Notes: generated by a model from the letters alone, not told the origin. A stretch of DNA of 64,000 bases from Thalassobacterium maritimum (GCF_031127805.1 NZ_JARXHW010000014.1:1-64000), one strand, 5' to 3'; positions 54,665 to 64,000 are shown, counted from the first letter of the stretch. Program-made: numbers and translations.

Positions 54665-56038
54665 ATGATCCAACCACTCTTGACATCCATGACTGTCCTA
54701 TCGCTCGTGCTTTCCGGCTGCGCGGTGGGGCCCGATTTCGCCCAACCTGAGCCCGCCACGCCCCAGGCATACACACAGCCGACCCCCTCGGTTGAAATCG
54801 ACGTGAAGCACTGGACAGAGCTCTTCGCCGATGTGCAACTCACTCAATTGGTGAGTCAGGCGCGTGCCCACAATCACAGCTTGAATGCGCTCTATCAGCG
54901 CACACGACAGTCGCGTGCGCTCATTCGGCAAGAGCAGGCTGGCCGACGCCCTCAAGTGGATACAGACAGTACCTACGCACGCTACAAAGATTCGGAGGCA
55001 CTGGGCAATACTGGCGATGCGGAGGATGCCTACAATGCCTCACTCACCTTAGGATGGGAGCTGGACCTCTTCGGTCGTGTGGCACGCTTAGTCGAAGCCG
55101 CCGAGGCAGATGCCGCGGCCAGCGAGGCCGCCTATCAAGATCTACTCCTGATCACCGAAACCGACGTAGCGATCAACTACTTCCGCCTACGCGCCATCGA
55201 GCGCGAAGTGCAATCCGTACAACGCAGTGTCGAAACACGCCGTGAATCACTGGAAATCGTTAAAAAGCGCTATGAAAATGGAGCCGTCAGCGACCTCGAT
55301 GTCGCACAGTCTGAGACGCTGCTAGCACAATCGGAAGCGGACCTGGCCAGCCTGCTGCGCTCGCGCGATACTCGCAAAAATGCGCTAGCGGTCTTGATGG
55401 GACAAGCGGCCCCTGATTTTTCGATTCAAGTCACCGCGCTCACTGGCAAACCCGTAGACGCGCCCGCTGGCCTGCCCTCGGAACTGTTGCAGCGCCGCCC
55501 CGACATCCGTCTGGCCGAACAAAACTTACGCGCAGCCAACGCACGTATCGGCGTGGCCAAGGGAAACTTCTTCCCACGCATCACCCTGGGCGCCAGCGGT
55601 GGCTTCGCCGCCTCAGCAGCGAGCGATTGGTTCAAGGCCGGTTCCGAACTTTACAGCTTCGGCCCCAATATCAACCTGCCGCTCTTCCAAGGAGGACGCC
55701 TACGCGCCGATCTCAGTCGCAGCGAATATGCCTACGCTGAAGCGGCCGCCAACTATGAGCAAACCGTAGTGGAAGCCTTTGCAGAAGTGGAAGACGCACT
55801 CTCGGGCTGGCGTCACCTCTCCGTGCAACGCGCCGCACTGGAGCGCGCGGCACACGCTTCCGCACGCGCGCAAACGATTTCCGACAATCAATACCGCAAT
55901 GGTATCGTCGACTTCATCTCCTCGCTCGACTCCGAGCGCACCGCATTGGAGGCCGAACGTAGCCTAGCCCAGATCATCGGCGACGAATACGAAAACTCCA
56001 TTCGCCTCATCCGGGCGATCGGCGGCAACTGGAACTAA
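54665..56038 (+). CDS. Outer-membrane efflux lipoprotein (NodT/OprM family)
   Basis: This is a 457-residue protein. The lipobox LVLSGC lies at about residue 19, followed by AVGPDFAQPEPATPQAY, the typical start of NodT-type factors. Two repeats of long helices and beta-barrel strands follow, with ETDVAINYFRLRAIEREVQSVQ, VSDLDVAQSETLLAQSEADL, LPSELLQRRPDIRLAEQNLRAANARIGVAKGNFFPRITL and YRNGIVDFISSLDSERTALEAE. It forms the outer-membrane exit duct of a tripartite pump. The RND genes follow directly. Here the duct gene comes first, whereas adaptor-pump-duct order is more common. Confidence 0.93.
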   Translation: MIQPLLTSMTVLSLVLSGCAVGPDFAQPEPATPQAYTQPTPSVEIDVKHWTELFADVQLTQLVSQARAHNHSLNALYQRTRQSRALIRQEQAGRRPQVDTDSTYARYKDSEALGNTGDAEDAYNASLTLGWELDLFGRVARLVEAAEADAAASEAAYQDLLLITETDVAINYFRLRAIEREVQSVQRSVETRRESLEIVKKRYENGAVSDLDVAQSETLLAQSEADLASLLRSRDTRKNALAVLMGQAAPDFSIQVTALTGKPVDAPAGLPSELLQRRPDIRLAEQNLRAANARIGVAKGNFFPRITLGASGGFAASAASDWFKAGSELYSFGPNINLPLFQGGRLRADLSRSEYAYAEAAANYEQTVVEAFAEVEDALSGWRHLSVQRAALERAAHASARAQTISDNQYRNGIVDFISSLDSERTALEAERSLAQIIGDEYENSIRLIRAIGGNWN

Positions 56039-56079
56039 GCTGCTTCCCACTTTAAAAATCAAAAAGAATACCACTACCA

Positions 56080-57219
56080 ATGAATAAGCCACTCTCCCTC
56101 GCCGTATCCACTCTAGCCTTACTGGCCACTCTCGTCGGCTGCGATAATAAAGCCGCCAGCCCCGCCTCCCCCGCTGCCAACGCAGCTCTGCCGGTGCCAG
56201 TCGCCAACCCCACGCAACAACACATTGCTGAGTATGCCGACTACACCGGTCGCCTGGAAGCGGTCGAAATCGTCGACGTGCGCCCGCGTGTGAGTGGCTA
56301 CATCGAATCGATTCACTTCACTGAAGGACAAAAAGTAAAGGCCGGCGATCTGCTCTACGTGATCGATGCACGCCCATTTCAGGCACAGGTCAATCGCCTG
56401 CAAGCACAGGTCAATCAAGCCGAAGCTGCGCGTTCACTCGCCAAAGCAAACTTGAAGCGCGCTGAAAAGCTGATCGAAGTCAACGCGATCAGCCAAGAGG
56501 AGGCCGACATTCGTAACAGTGAAGCACTGCAGGCGGAAGCCGATGTCGCCGCCGCCATCGCCTCGCTGGAAGCCGCTCACTTGGACCTCGAGTTCACGCA
56601 AGTCATCGCACCGATCGACGGCATTGCCGACCGCCGCGAAGTCACAGTGGGGAACCTGGTGGTCGCCTCAGAAACTGAACTCACGACCATCGTGCCGCAC
56701 AGCCCCATCTACGCCTACTACGAAGTCGACGAACGTGCCTTCCTGCGCAGCCTGCGTCGCTATTTCAACGGTGAAAGTGGGGGCCGTCACTCCGATGCGC
56801 AAATCCCTGCTTGGCTGGGCCTCGACGATGAAGAGGGCTATCCACACCAGGGCATCATCAACTTCTCCAGTAATCAGCTCAACCCCAACACCGCCACACT
56901 CACTGTGCGTGCCTTGTTCCAAAACGAAGATGAATTCCTCACACCGGGGCTCTTCGCCCGCATACGTGTCGCCACCACGGAAAAAGCCGACCGTATCCTC
57001 ATTCCCGATACAGCGATCGGCACCGACCAAACCATCAAATATGTCTGGGCACTCAAAGACGACAACAGTGTCGAGCGCCGCACACTCGAGCTAGGCCCCA
57101 CACATGAGGGTCTACGCATCGTGCGCTCGGGCCTCAGCACCGAAGACCGCATCATTGTAAGCGGCATCCAATTCATCCGTCCAGGTATGACGGTGGATCC
57201 ACAAGCGGCGGCTCAATAA
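56080..57219 (+). CDS. RND efflux periplasmic adaptor (MexA/AcrA-like)
   Basis: This is a 379-residue membrane-fusion protein. The lipobox LVGC at about residue 22 indicates a lipid anchor. Lipoyl half-motifs are VRPRVSGYIESIHFTEGQKVKAGDLLYVID and TQVIAPIDGIADRREVTVGNLV, separated by a helical hairpin (NRLQAQVNQAEAARSLAKANL). A beta-barrel and a membrane-proximal domain follow (LTVRALFQNEDEFLTPGLFARI, ILIPDTAIGTDQTIKYVW). It links the inner-membrane pump to the outer-membrane duct. It sits 41 nt after the duct gene and 39 nt before the pump gene. Confidence 0.95.
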   Translation: MNKPLSLAVSTLALLATLVGCDNKAASPASPAANAALPVPVANPTQQHIAEYADYTGRLEAVEIVDVRPRVSGYIESIHFTEGQKVKAGDLLYVIDARPFQAQVNRLQAQVNQAEAARSLAKANLKRAEKLIEVNAISQEEADIRNSEALQAEADVAAAIASLEAAHLDLEFTQVIAPIDGIADRREVTVGNLVVASETELTTIVPHSPIYAYYEVDERAFLRSLRRYFNGESGGRHSDAQIPAWLGLDDEEGYPHQGIINFSSNQLNPNTATLTVRALFQNEDEFLTPGLFARIRVATTEKADRILIPDTAIGTDQTIKYVWALKDDNSVERRTLELGPTHEGLRIVRSGLSTEDRIIVSGIQFIRPGMTVDPQAAAQ

Positions 57220-57258
57220 TCCTCCGCACTCCTCTTTGACCGACTACCGAACCAAGCC

Positions 57259-60200
57259 ATGAATTTCTCTCACTTTTTTATTAAGCGTCCGCGCTTTGCG
57301 ATCGTCATATCGATCGTATTCACCGTGCTCGGGATACTCGCATTTCCGACACTGCCCATCGCACAATATCCTGAAGTCGCGCCACCGACTGTAGTGGTGC
57401 GCGCCAGCTACGCCGGCGCCACTCCGGAAACCATCGCCAACACCGTCGCCGCGCCGATCGAACAGGAGATCAACGGTGTGGAAAACATGCTCTACATGTC
57501 GTCCAATTCCACCGCGGACGGTTCACTGGCCATTACCGTGACCTTCGAGCTCGGCACCGACTTGGATCAGGCACAGGTGCTGGTGCAAAATCGCGTCGCC
57601 ATTGCGGAGCCCCGCTTACCCGACGAAGTTCGCAGCGCTGGCGTCACCGTCACCAAGAACAGCCCCGACATCTTACTGGTGGTGCAAATGATGTCGCCGG
57701 GGGGCACCTACGACAATCTCTACGTCAGTAACTACGCGATCACTCAAGTGCGCGAGCAGCTGCGCCGCATTCAAGGCGTGGGTGACGTGCGCTTATTTGG
57801 AGCACGTGAGTATTCCATGCGCATCTGGTTGAACCCGGAAAAATTGTCCTCCTTGTCGATGATCCCCAGCGATGTAGTCGCAGCACTGCGCGAGCAAAAC
57901 GTGCAAGTCGCCGCCGGTGTGATCGGGCAATCGCCCACCACCCAGGGCAATGCTTTTCAATACAATGTCAGCACACTCGGCCGCCTCGACAACGAGACCG
58001 CATTTGAAGACATCGTCGTCAAAACAGGCCAGAACGGTGAAGTCGTACACTTACGCGACGTCGCTCGAGTCGAGCTCGGCGCACAAGACTATGGCATCGT
58101 CAACTACGCCACCAAAACACCCGCGCTCGCGATGCCGATCTTTCAACGTCCCGGCTCGAACGCATTGGAGACTGCGAGCGCAATACGCGCCACCATGGCT
58201 GAGCTGGAAAAAGATTTCCCAGATGATTTGGAGTATAAGATCATTTACGATCCCACCCAGTTCATTCAGCAGTCGATCGACGAAGTGCAAATCACCCTGC
58301 TTCAGGCCATACTCTTCGTGGTCTTAGTGATCGTAGTCTTCCTACAATCCTGGCGCGCCGCCATCATTCCTTTCTTGGCAATTCCGATCTCACTGATCGG
58401 CACCTTTGCCACCATGGCGATCATGGGCTTCTCGCTCAATAACCTCACGCTCTTCGGCCTCGTGCTCGCGATCGGCATCGTGGTGGACGACGCCATCGTG
58501 GTGGTGGAGAATATTCAGCGTAATATCGACGAGGGCAAGAGCCCGCGCGAAGCCGCCTTCGCCGCCATGTCGGAAGTCACCGGAGCGGTAATCGCCACCT
58601 CCTTAGTGATGGTCGCGATCTTCGTGCCGACCGCCTACATCCCTGGCATCTCGGGTCAATTCTACCAACAGTTTGCGCTCACCATCTCTGGCGCCGTGGT
58701 GATATCGACCATCGTATCACTCAGCCTCAGCCCCGCACTCGGTGCCATTTTGCTGCGCCCGAGTAATGCGCCGCAGGACCGCTTCACTCGCATTTACATG
58801 TTCCTCTTTGGCTGGTTCTTCAAGGGCTTCAATTGGTTCTTCGATAAATTCACCCGCGGCTACACCGGCATTATTCGCCGCATCGTGCGCTTCGGCTTCG
58901 CCGCCATCATTATCTATGTCGGCCTACTCGCAGTCACCTGGTTTGGCTTTGGCAAAGTACCGGTCGGATTCATCCCGACACAAGACCAAGGCTACAGCAT
59001 CGTGGTGGCCCAATTGCCCGACGGCTCCTCGCTGCAGCGCACCGACGAGCTCACGCGTAGCATCGTCGATACCATCATGACTGTCGACGGCATCAAGGGC
59101 ACCGTCGCCTTTGCTGGCTTTAATGGTGCCTCCTTCACCAATAGTCCCAACTCCGCGGCCATTTTCACACCCTTCGAATCCTTCGAAGAGCGCCTCGAAT
59201 CCGGACGCGATAGCGACACCATCATCGCCGAACTACGGCAAAAACTAGGCGACATTCAAGAAGCCTTCGTCTTCGTCATCCCGCCCCCACCCGTGCGCGG
59301 CATCGGTAGCGGCGGTGGCTTTAAGATGCAACTGCGCGACCGCGCCGGACTCGGCCCCGCCGTGCTCGAACAAACCGCATGGAAGCTCGCCATGGCGGCC
59401 AATGCCGAGCCTTCAATCACGCAGACTTTTACCTCCTATCGCTCCTCGGTGCCGCAATACTACGCCGATGTGAACCGCGTCAAAGCCAAGATGCTGGATG
59501 TGCCACTCGATAACATCTTTAGCACCATGCAGATTTATCTCGGTTCACTCTACGTCAACGACATCAACCTACTCGGCCGCACCTACCGAGTGACCGCCCA
59601 GGCCGACACCGAGTTTCGCGATACACCCGAAGACCTCTACAGCCTCAAGACACGCAACAACAACGGCGACATCGTGCCACTCGCTTCCCTGGTCGAACTC
59701 AAGAACTCCTCTGGCCCCGACCGCTATGTGCGCTACAACCTATTCTCCTCAGCCGAGGTGCAAGGCTCCACCACACCCGGCTACTCCTCCGGAGATTCAA
59801 TTGCCACCATGGAGCGACTCGCCGCCGAGATTCTGCCTCCCGGCATGGACTATGAATGGACCGATCTCGCCTACCAACAAAAGCAAGCCGGCGGCAGCAC
59901 CGTCGTCTTCCTGATGGCCATCGCCTTCGTCTTCCTGGTGCTCGTGGCACAATACGAAAACTGGTCACTACCGCTGGCCATCATACTCATCGTCCCCCTC
60001 AGTCTCAGTGGCGCCATCGGTCTCGTTGCCTTACGCGGATTTGACAACAACATCTTAACACAGATCGGCTTCATCGTACTCATCGGCTTAGCCGCCAAGA
60101 ACGCCATTCTCATCGTTGAGTTTGCCAAACAAAAGCAAGACGAAGGCATGAACCGCTTCGACGCCGCAATCGAAGCTTCACGCCTACGCCTACGGCCTAT

Positions 60201-60393
60201 TTTGATGACCGCCATCGCCTTCATCCTCGGCGTAGTCCCACTCGTATTTGCCACAGGTGCCGGTGCCGAAATGCGCCAGGCCCTAGGCACCGCCGTCTTC
60301 GGCGGCATGCTCGGCGTCACCGCGATCGGAATCTTCATGACACCCGTGTTCTACGTGATCATCCAAAAATACGCCAAGTCCTCACATAATTAA
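57259..60393 (+). CDS. RND efflux pump inner-membrane transporter (HAE1/MexF-like)
   Basis: This is a 1044-residue proton-driven drug exporter of normal family length, with twelve membrane helices in two halves, each followed by a large periplasmic loop. The start FFIKRPRFAIVISIVFTVLGILAFPTLPIAQYPEVAPPTV is typical of the AcrB/MexF class. The proton-relay Asp pair is in LVLAIGIVVDDAIVVVENIQRN (about residues 405-408), and the second half carries GLAAKNAILIVEFAKQK. Substrates cannot be predicted; the neighbouring TetR protein suggests induction by a compound. The stop overlaps that of the convergent PEP-CTERM gene by 4 nt. Confidence 0.96.
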   Translation: MNFSHFFIKRPRFAIVISIVFTVLGILAFPTLPIAQYPEVAPPTVVVRASYAGATPETIANTVAAPIEQEINGVENMLYMSSNSTADGSLAITVTFELGTDLDQAQVLVQNRVAIAEPRLPDEVRSAGVTVTKNSPDILLVVQMMSPGGTYDNLYVSNYAITQVREQLRRIQGVGDVRLFGAREYSMRIWLNPEKLSSLSMIPSDVVAALREQNVQVAAGVIGQSPTTQGNAFQYNVSTLGRLDNETAFEDIVVKTGQNGEVVHLRDVARVELGAQDYGIVNYATKTPALAMPIFQRPGSNALETASAIRATMAELEKDFPDDLEYKIIYDPTQFIQQSIDEVQITLLQAILFVVLVIVVFLQSWRAAIIPFLAIPISLIGTFATMAIMGFSLNNLTLFGLVLAIGIVVDDAIVVVENIQRNIDEGKSPREAAFAAMSEVTGAVIATSLVMVAIFVPTAYIPGISGQFYQQFALTISGAVVISTIVSLSLSPALGAILLRPSNAPQDRFTRIYMFLFGWFFKGFNWFFDKFTRGYTGIIRRIVRFGFAAIIIYVGLLAVTWFGFGKVPVGFIPTQDQGYSIVVAQLPDGSSLQRTDELTRSIVDTIMTVDGIKGTVAFAGFNGASFTNSPNSAAIFTPFESFEERLESGRDSDTIIAELRQKLGDIQEAFVFVIPPPPVRGIGSGGGFKMQLRDRAGLGPAVLEQTAWKLAMAANAEPSITQTFTSYRSSVPQYYADVNRVKAKMLDVPLDNIFSTMQIYLGSLYVNDINLLGRTYRVTAQADTEFRDTPEDLYSLKTRNNNGDIVPLASLVELKNSSGPDRYVRYNLFSSAEVQGSTTPGYSSGDSIATMERLAAEILPPGMDYEWTDLAYQQKQAGGSTVVFLMAIAFVFLVLVAQYENWSLPLAIILIVPLSLSGAIGLVALRGFDNNILTQIGFIVLIGLAAKNAILIVEFAKQKQDEGMNRFDAAIEASRLRLRPILMTAIAFILGVVPLVFATGAGAEMRQALGTAVFGGMLGVTAIGIFMTPVFYVIIQKYAKSSHN

Positions 60394-61085
60394 GCTGCAT
60401 CTCTTTTGCCGCGGCGCAAATGGCGTGCTGCTGCGGCTCCAGCTGCGAGAAGTCCGAGGGCGCCTGCGGCTTCGGAGGGCTCGGGGATGACGGCAGAGTC
60501 AAAGGTGTCTCCTGATTGCCCCCATTGGCCAGCTTTGCCATTGACCTCTACGGCTGTGATTAAAGTGGGATTGCTCGGATCATTGACGAGGATGTAGATC
60601 CAGCCAACACTGGCTCCATCGTTGAATTGAAACTGAGCGGTTTTTACATCTGTTGAGCTAAAGCTAGTAAAGTCGTTTCGGATGACATTTTCTTGGGCGG
60701 CGCTGGCCCATTTCACTTGCATTGAAAAATTGTTAGCAAAAGAGGCTGCATTGATAACAAACGAGGCCTCTGGATCAATCGCGCCAGCCGAGTTCCATCC
60801 ACGATTTGCGCCGTTTCTGCCGAGCACAATATCATGATTCCCACCAACAAAGGAACTCTCGTAATTTTGTCCCCTAATATACATTTCGGCAGATCCGACG
60901 CCATCAATATTCCAGGTTGCAGTGCCATCGTTATAGTCGAGCCCTCCAGTCAAAACACTGGGTAGCTCTCCTATGCTGATATTGACGACTGCCCCTGACA
61001 GCGATAGAGCAAGTCCGCCGGAGCAAGCGCCACCGATTAGACTGATTTTCTTGAGGGAGGGCGTGCTTTGTTGGGAACTTTTCAT
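60390..61085 (-). CDS. PEP-CTERM sorted exported protein of unknown function
   Basis: This is a 231-residue protein. The signal peptide runs to about residue 33 (KKISLIGGACSGGLALSLSGAVV). The middle is beta-rich (WNIDGVGSAEMYIRGQNYE, TAQFQFNDGASVGWIYILVND) with no recognised domain. The C terminus VIPEPSEAAGALGLLAAGAAAARHLRRGKRDAA is a PEP-CTERM tail with Pro-Glu-Pro, a hydrophobic helix and a basic end. It is predicted to be processed by an exosortase and exposed on the surface. A perfect -35 box and a long palindrome lie upstream. The gene is convergent with the RND pump gene. Confidence 0.82.
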   Translation of the reverse strand: MKSSQQSTPSLKKISLIGGACSGGLALSLSGAVVNISIGELPSVLTGGLDYNDGTATWNIDGVGSAEMYIRGQNYESSFVGGNHDIVLGRNGANRGWNSAGAIDPEASFVINAASFANNFSMQVKWASAAQENVIRNDFTSFSSTDVKTAQFQFNDGASVGWIYILVNDPSNPTLITAVEVNGKAGQWGQSGDTFDSAVIPEPSEAAGALGLLAAGAAAARHLRRGKRDAA

Positions 61086-61122
61086 ATAAGTTTTAATGTT
61101 TATCCTGTAGTGTGGTCGAGAG

Positions 61123-61169
61123 CGCCAATGTGATAGCTCCTATTACATTGGCGAATAGTTTTATGTCAA
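61123..61169 (-). promoter_or_regulatory. Promoter with overlapping palindrome before the PEP-CTERM gene
   Basis: On the minus strand a perfect -35 box TTGACA (61164-61169) is followed after 18 nt by TAATAG (61140-61145). The spacer and -10 region lie inside an inverted repeat: 14 nt at 61123-61136 pair with 61140-61153, with one wobble and a 3-nt loop (core CGCCAATGT / ACATTGGCG). This layout fits a repressor operator over the promoter, or a 5' hairpin in any upstream transcript. It starts 38 nt before the ATG. Confidence 0.55.
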
Positions 61170-61195
61170 AAAAATGTAAATGCATTCCGGAGTCC

Positions 61196-64000
61196 CTAGC
61201 GTCGAGTTCGGTAGAGCTCTGTGGCGACGGCTGCGACCATGGCATCTCGATTCATATTGGGAATTTGTAGAAACTCAATGATCGCGTCGACGGTGGCTTC
61301 GGGGGAATGAATAGCCTCACGATGGCTGATGCTTAGGCAGTCGGCTTGCGGATGGTTAAGCAGTATGTTTTTGCATTCACGTATTTGATTTACGAATACA
61401 TTCTTCAAGCCACCCCGAGTGGCAGCAGACGTGGCTTTCTGATTGCGCTTGAGCATACTGTCTTGAGAGGCCAGGATCTCATCAAGATCGCGTTCTATGA
61501 TAATGATTTTATAGGGATGCGTGTGGGGGAGATACTGAACTTGCGGGATGACGACTTTAACAACTTTGCCATGTGCGTCGTTGAAAATGTCGACCGACTT
61601 GTCCAGGGCCTTAATGGCTTCATGCTCGAAGTAACCTTTTTGATTGGATGCGTCTGCTTTGCGTTGCGCATCGCTTAGCACGGGGAGGCCAGCTGCCTGC
61701 AGGATTTGCATGAGCATGGATGTCCCCGAACGCGGTAATCCGGCGACAATGGTGATCCATTGCTTGGGTTGGCATTGGACCTTCCCTGTCTGATTGAGCA
61801 TGACGGGCGTGTAAGGCGTCGGTTTGGGCTCGGTGGTGGCTTGAGCTGTGGCTAGCGTAGACGGCTGTTCGAGGTGATCTTTGAGCAGTCTTTTCGCTTC
61901 CAAGGCTTTTTGTCGGCACTCATCCGCCTTGGTTTCGTTCTTTAAGCGTTTAGAATAGATGAAGGCTAGGCGTTGATAGGCTTTGGGAAATAGAGGATTC
62001 TGTTGCACGGCCTCGTTCAGCGCATCGATCGCCCATTCGATATGACCGCAACGGTGCAGTGCGATCCCGTAGAGGTAGTGCCCATGGGGATTGTGGTGTT
62101 TCAATTGAATGGACGCTTGAGCTTCGGCGGCGGCTTCAATGTTGCGCTTACGAGGCAAGAACGCTTGGCAGAGTCCCATGCGGGCTATGGCGTTCTCTGG
62201 ATCCAGGTCAATGATGGCTGTGAAATGAGCTTCGGCCTCTTCCCAGCGTTTCAGGCTCAAGCAGACATCTCCCATTCGAGTGAGGAGAGAGACTCGGCGG
62301 CTTGGCTCGACGGAGATCAGCTTTGAAAAGCAATCGAGAGCTTTCTCGTAGTGCTTCTCTGCTTGCAGGACCAGACCTTCGAAGTAGGCGAGGGTTTCTG
62401 GATTTGTCTGCGCTCGGATTTTGAGTTGACGCACTTGTTCGATTTCTTGAGGCGTTAAATCCTCATCAGTTATTGTAAGGCGGGCGGTTTGCTCGGTGGA
62501 CGATGGTACTGTCTTCTCAGCTAACTTCGCCTGATAGATTTCGTCCAGTTCGTGCTGTGCGGCTTGTGCGTAATGTTGTTTACGCTCGATGAGTAAGTTC
62601 AAGGTTTTGCGGGCTGCTCGGGGCTTCTTGAGTGCGAGGTAGCAGTGCATGAGTTTGATGCCGAAACGGCTTTCGTCGGGCCATTTCTCCCAAAGTTGTT
62701 GAAAAATGGTGATGGCCTTTCTAAAGTGGCGGGCATCGACATGGGACTGCGCCAAGTGATATTGGAGTTCACGATTTGTTTTTTCGACGGCAATGGTCTG
62801 ATCGGCATCTGGCTTGTCGATGTAACCTAGCTCGATCAACTGATCCATGGCCGCTTGGGCATCTTGTGGATTTAGTTGAGCATCGGAGGGGTGCATGCCG
62901 GAATTGCCTGCAACGTCATCCCAAGAGTCAATTCGTTGGATGGGGGTGGGTTCAGAGAAGACTGATTCAAGCACCTTGCCATCCATGTCACGTCCGACTG
63001 GCAAACCAAAGGCATGGAGCACGGTCGGCGCGATATCCAAGAGTGTCGCGCCATGAATCTCGGTATTTCCTTGTTTGATTCCCGGGCCTTGCATGGCAAA
63101 AATTCCGTAATTCCTGTGTTCAGCCGCGGGGCCTGCAGGTTCGTTGGGCAGCGAGCGGGGGCGGAGATGATCCGGGTGGAAGCCATGATCGGACATGAGG
63201 AGAACGGTGGTGTCCTCGCCGGCTAGGGTTAGGAGCACACCGAGCATCATGTCATGAAAGGCGTAAGCCGTGGTCATGACATTTTTATAAAGTTCGAAGT
63301 CTTCCTCCGAAATGTGTTGCTGACGAGGCGGGTGGTATTTCATGAACCCGTGGCCGTAGTGATCGATGCCATCGAAATATACGGCCATGAAATCCCACGG
63401 CTCGGTTTGCAGTAGTTCCGTGGCTGCCGCGTGAATTGATGTGTTTTCCGCGGTAATTTTGGCTAAGCCGTACAGCCGATTTTCTTTAGACTGATCGATC
63501 GCTTCCGCAGCGGGGATGAAGGATGCAAGCATATCTCCGGTGATATCCATAGGATGCAGGCGAAGCTCCGAGAGTGATTGCTGTAAGCGTGCAGGGTGGA
63601 TGGTGCCAGGGCTGAGGGGCCACGGAGTTTCCGGTAGCTTGGGTGCACTCTGAAAGTGGTTCGACACCATGACACCGTTAATCGACTCCACGGGACTGGA
63701 CGGCCACCATCCTACAACATTACAGATCTTTTCACTTTGGCTGAGAATATTCCAAATAGCCTTGGTTTTACGACTGAGGTTAGTGATTGGTCGGACTCCA
63801 CCGGTCGATGGATCTGCTTCGGTAAAACCATGAATGCCGTGCTTCTCGGCACGTTTACCAGTTGCGATACTCGTCCAGAGCATGGGAGAGAGGGCAGGTT
63901 GGAGCGTGGCAAGATTCCCCCAAACGCCATTATTGATTAGCCGTTGAAAGTTTGGCATTTTGCCCAGATCGAGTAGTGGACGAATGATTCGCCAATCAGC
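61196..64000 (-). CDS. AlkP-type phosphodiesterase-TPR-sulfotransferase fusion (5' end beyond window)
   Basis: The open frame runs to the window edge: 14 codons before the first visible ATG (63958) read ADWRIIRPLLDLGK, the normal start region of such enzymes, so the gene begins outside. From that ATG, residues 1-400 are a type I phosphodiesterase/AlkP-superfamily domain with SPMLWTSIATGKRAEKHGI, VYFDGIDHYGHG and VLLMSDHGFHPDHLRP. Residues about 415-690 are TPR-like repeats. Residues about 725-920 are a sulfotransferase with the PAPS loop VAGLPRSGTSMLMQILQ. No signal peptide is visible in the available part. The three parts in one chain suggest removal and addition of charged groups on one substrate. 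The substrate is unknown. Confidence 0.85.
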   Translation of the reverse strand, partial: ADWRIIRPLLDLGKMPNFQRLINNGVWGNLATLQPALSPMLWTSIATGKRAEKHGIHGFTEADPSTGGVRPITNLSRKTKAIWNILSQSEKICNVVGWWPSSPVESINGVMVSNHFQSAPKLPETPWPLSPGTIHPARLQQSLSELRLHPMDITGDMLASFIPAAEAIDQSKENRLYGLAKITAENTSIHAAATELLQTEPWDFMAVYFDGIDHYGHGFMKYHPPRQQHISEEDFELYKNVMTTAYAFHDMMLGVLLTLAGEDTTVLLMSDHGFHPDHLRPRSLPNEPAGPAAEHRNYGIFAMQGPGIKQGNTEIHGATLLDIAPTVLHAFGLPVGRDMDGKVLESVFSEPTPIQRIDSWDDVAGNSGMHPSDAQLNPQDAQAAMDQLIELGYIDKPDADQTIAVEKTNRELQYHLAQSHVDARHFRKAITIFQQLWEKWPDESRFGIKLMHCYLALKKPRAARKTLNLLIERKQHYAQAAQHELDEIYQAKLAEKTVPSSTEQTARLTITDEDLTPQEIEQVRQLKIRAQTNPETLAYFEGLVLQAEKHYEKALDCFSKLISVEPSRRVSLLTRMGDVCLSLKRWEEAEAHFTAIIDLDPENAIARMGLCQAFLPRKRNIEAAAEAQASIQLKHHNPHGHYLYGIALHRCGHIEWAIDALNEAVQQNPLFPKAYQRLAFIYSKRLKNETKADECRQKALEAKRLLKDHLEQPSTLATAQATTEPKPTPYTPVMLNQTGKVQCQPKQWITIVAGLPRSGTSMLMQILQAAGLPVLSDAQRKADASNQKGYFEHEAIKALDKSVDIFNDAHGKVVKVVIPQVQYLPHTHPYKIIIIERDLDEILASQDSMLKRNQKATSAATRGGLKNVFVNQIRECKNILLNHPQADCLSISHREAIHSPEATVDAIIEFLQIPNMNRDAMVAAVATELYRTRR

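Overview
The window looks like chromosomal DNA of a marine Verrucomicrobiota bacterium, most likely class Opitutia (Puniceicoccales/Coraliomargarita-like). This is inference from content: two PEP-CTERM-tailed proteins, LamG-rich giant exoproteins, an AlkP-TPR-sulfotransferase fusion, a GlgM/GlgE pair and a YqiJ/YqiK/DUF3686-type ATPase operon. No rRNA, tRNA, CRISPR array, transposase or integrase was seen.

Layout. 1-2525: a possible lipoprotein end, then three prepilin-like genes on the minus strand. 2738-4960 (+): exonuclease III, thiL and tsaE. 4963-9237 (-): moxR, DUF58 and a TgpA-type transglutaminase gene, divergent from an orphan receiver at 9381. 10064-18368 (+): a compact type II secretion operon, gspG-H-I-J-K-L-M-D plus a GspC/PilP-like gene, without gspE or gspF. 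18484 (+): a PspA/IM30 gene. 19314-29112 (-): a four-gene cluster read as a LamG PEP-CTERM protein, a 2357-residue LamG/Ig/InlB-like/metallophosphoesterase/SUMF1 exoprotein, a parvulin foldase and a HupE/UreJ-type permease. 29411-37556 (-): the yqiJ-yqiK-giant AAA ATPase operon. 37666 (+): a small HTH protein, then a bidirectional terminator. 38250-41785 (-): the str operon rpsL-rpsG-fusA-rpsJ, without tuf. 42048-46959 (+): nupC, folD, an RDD protein, a REC-histidine kinase and proC. 47028 (-): a thioredoxin-fold protein. 47789-51000 (+): glgM-glgE for maltose-1-phosphate alpha-glucan synthesis. 51137-53489 (+): an N-formylglutamate-amidohydrolase-like lipoprotein and a three-repeat exported protein. 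53651-60393 (+): a TetR regulator and an RND efflux operon. 60390-64000 (-): a PEP-CTERM protein and an AlkP-TPR-sulfotransferase fusion that continues past the window edge.

Most interesting region: 19242-29459. The four-gene cluster lies exactly between two diverged direct repeats of about 50 nt. The right copy is the 3' end of the AAA ATPase gene; the left copy is non-coding, just after pspA. This suggests an old 10-kb insertion that separated pspA from the flotillin/ATPase operon. The cluster's first gene is preceded by a close match to the Pho box, and a weaker Pho-box-like site precedes the type II secretion operon. My working hypothesis is a phosphate-starvation exo-phosphoesterase system: a giant secreted enzyme, its foldase, a metal-permease homologue and possibly the secretion machine. 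None of this has been tested by search or experiment.
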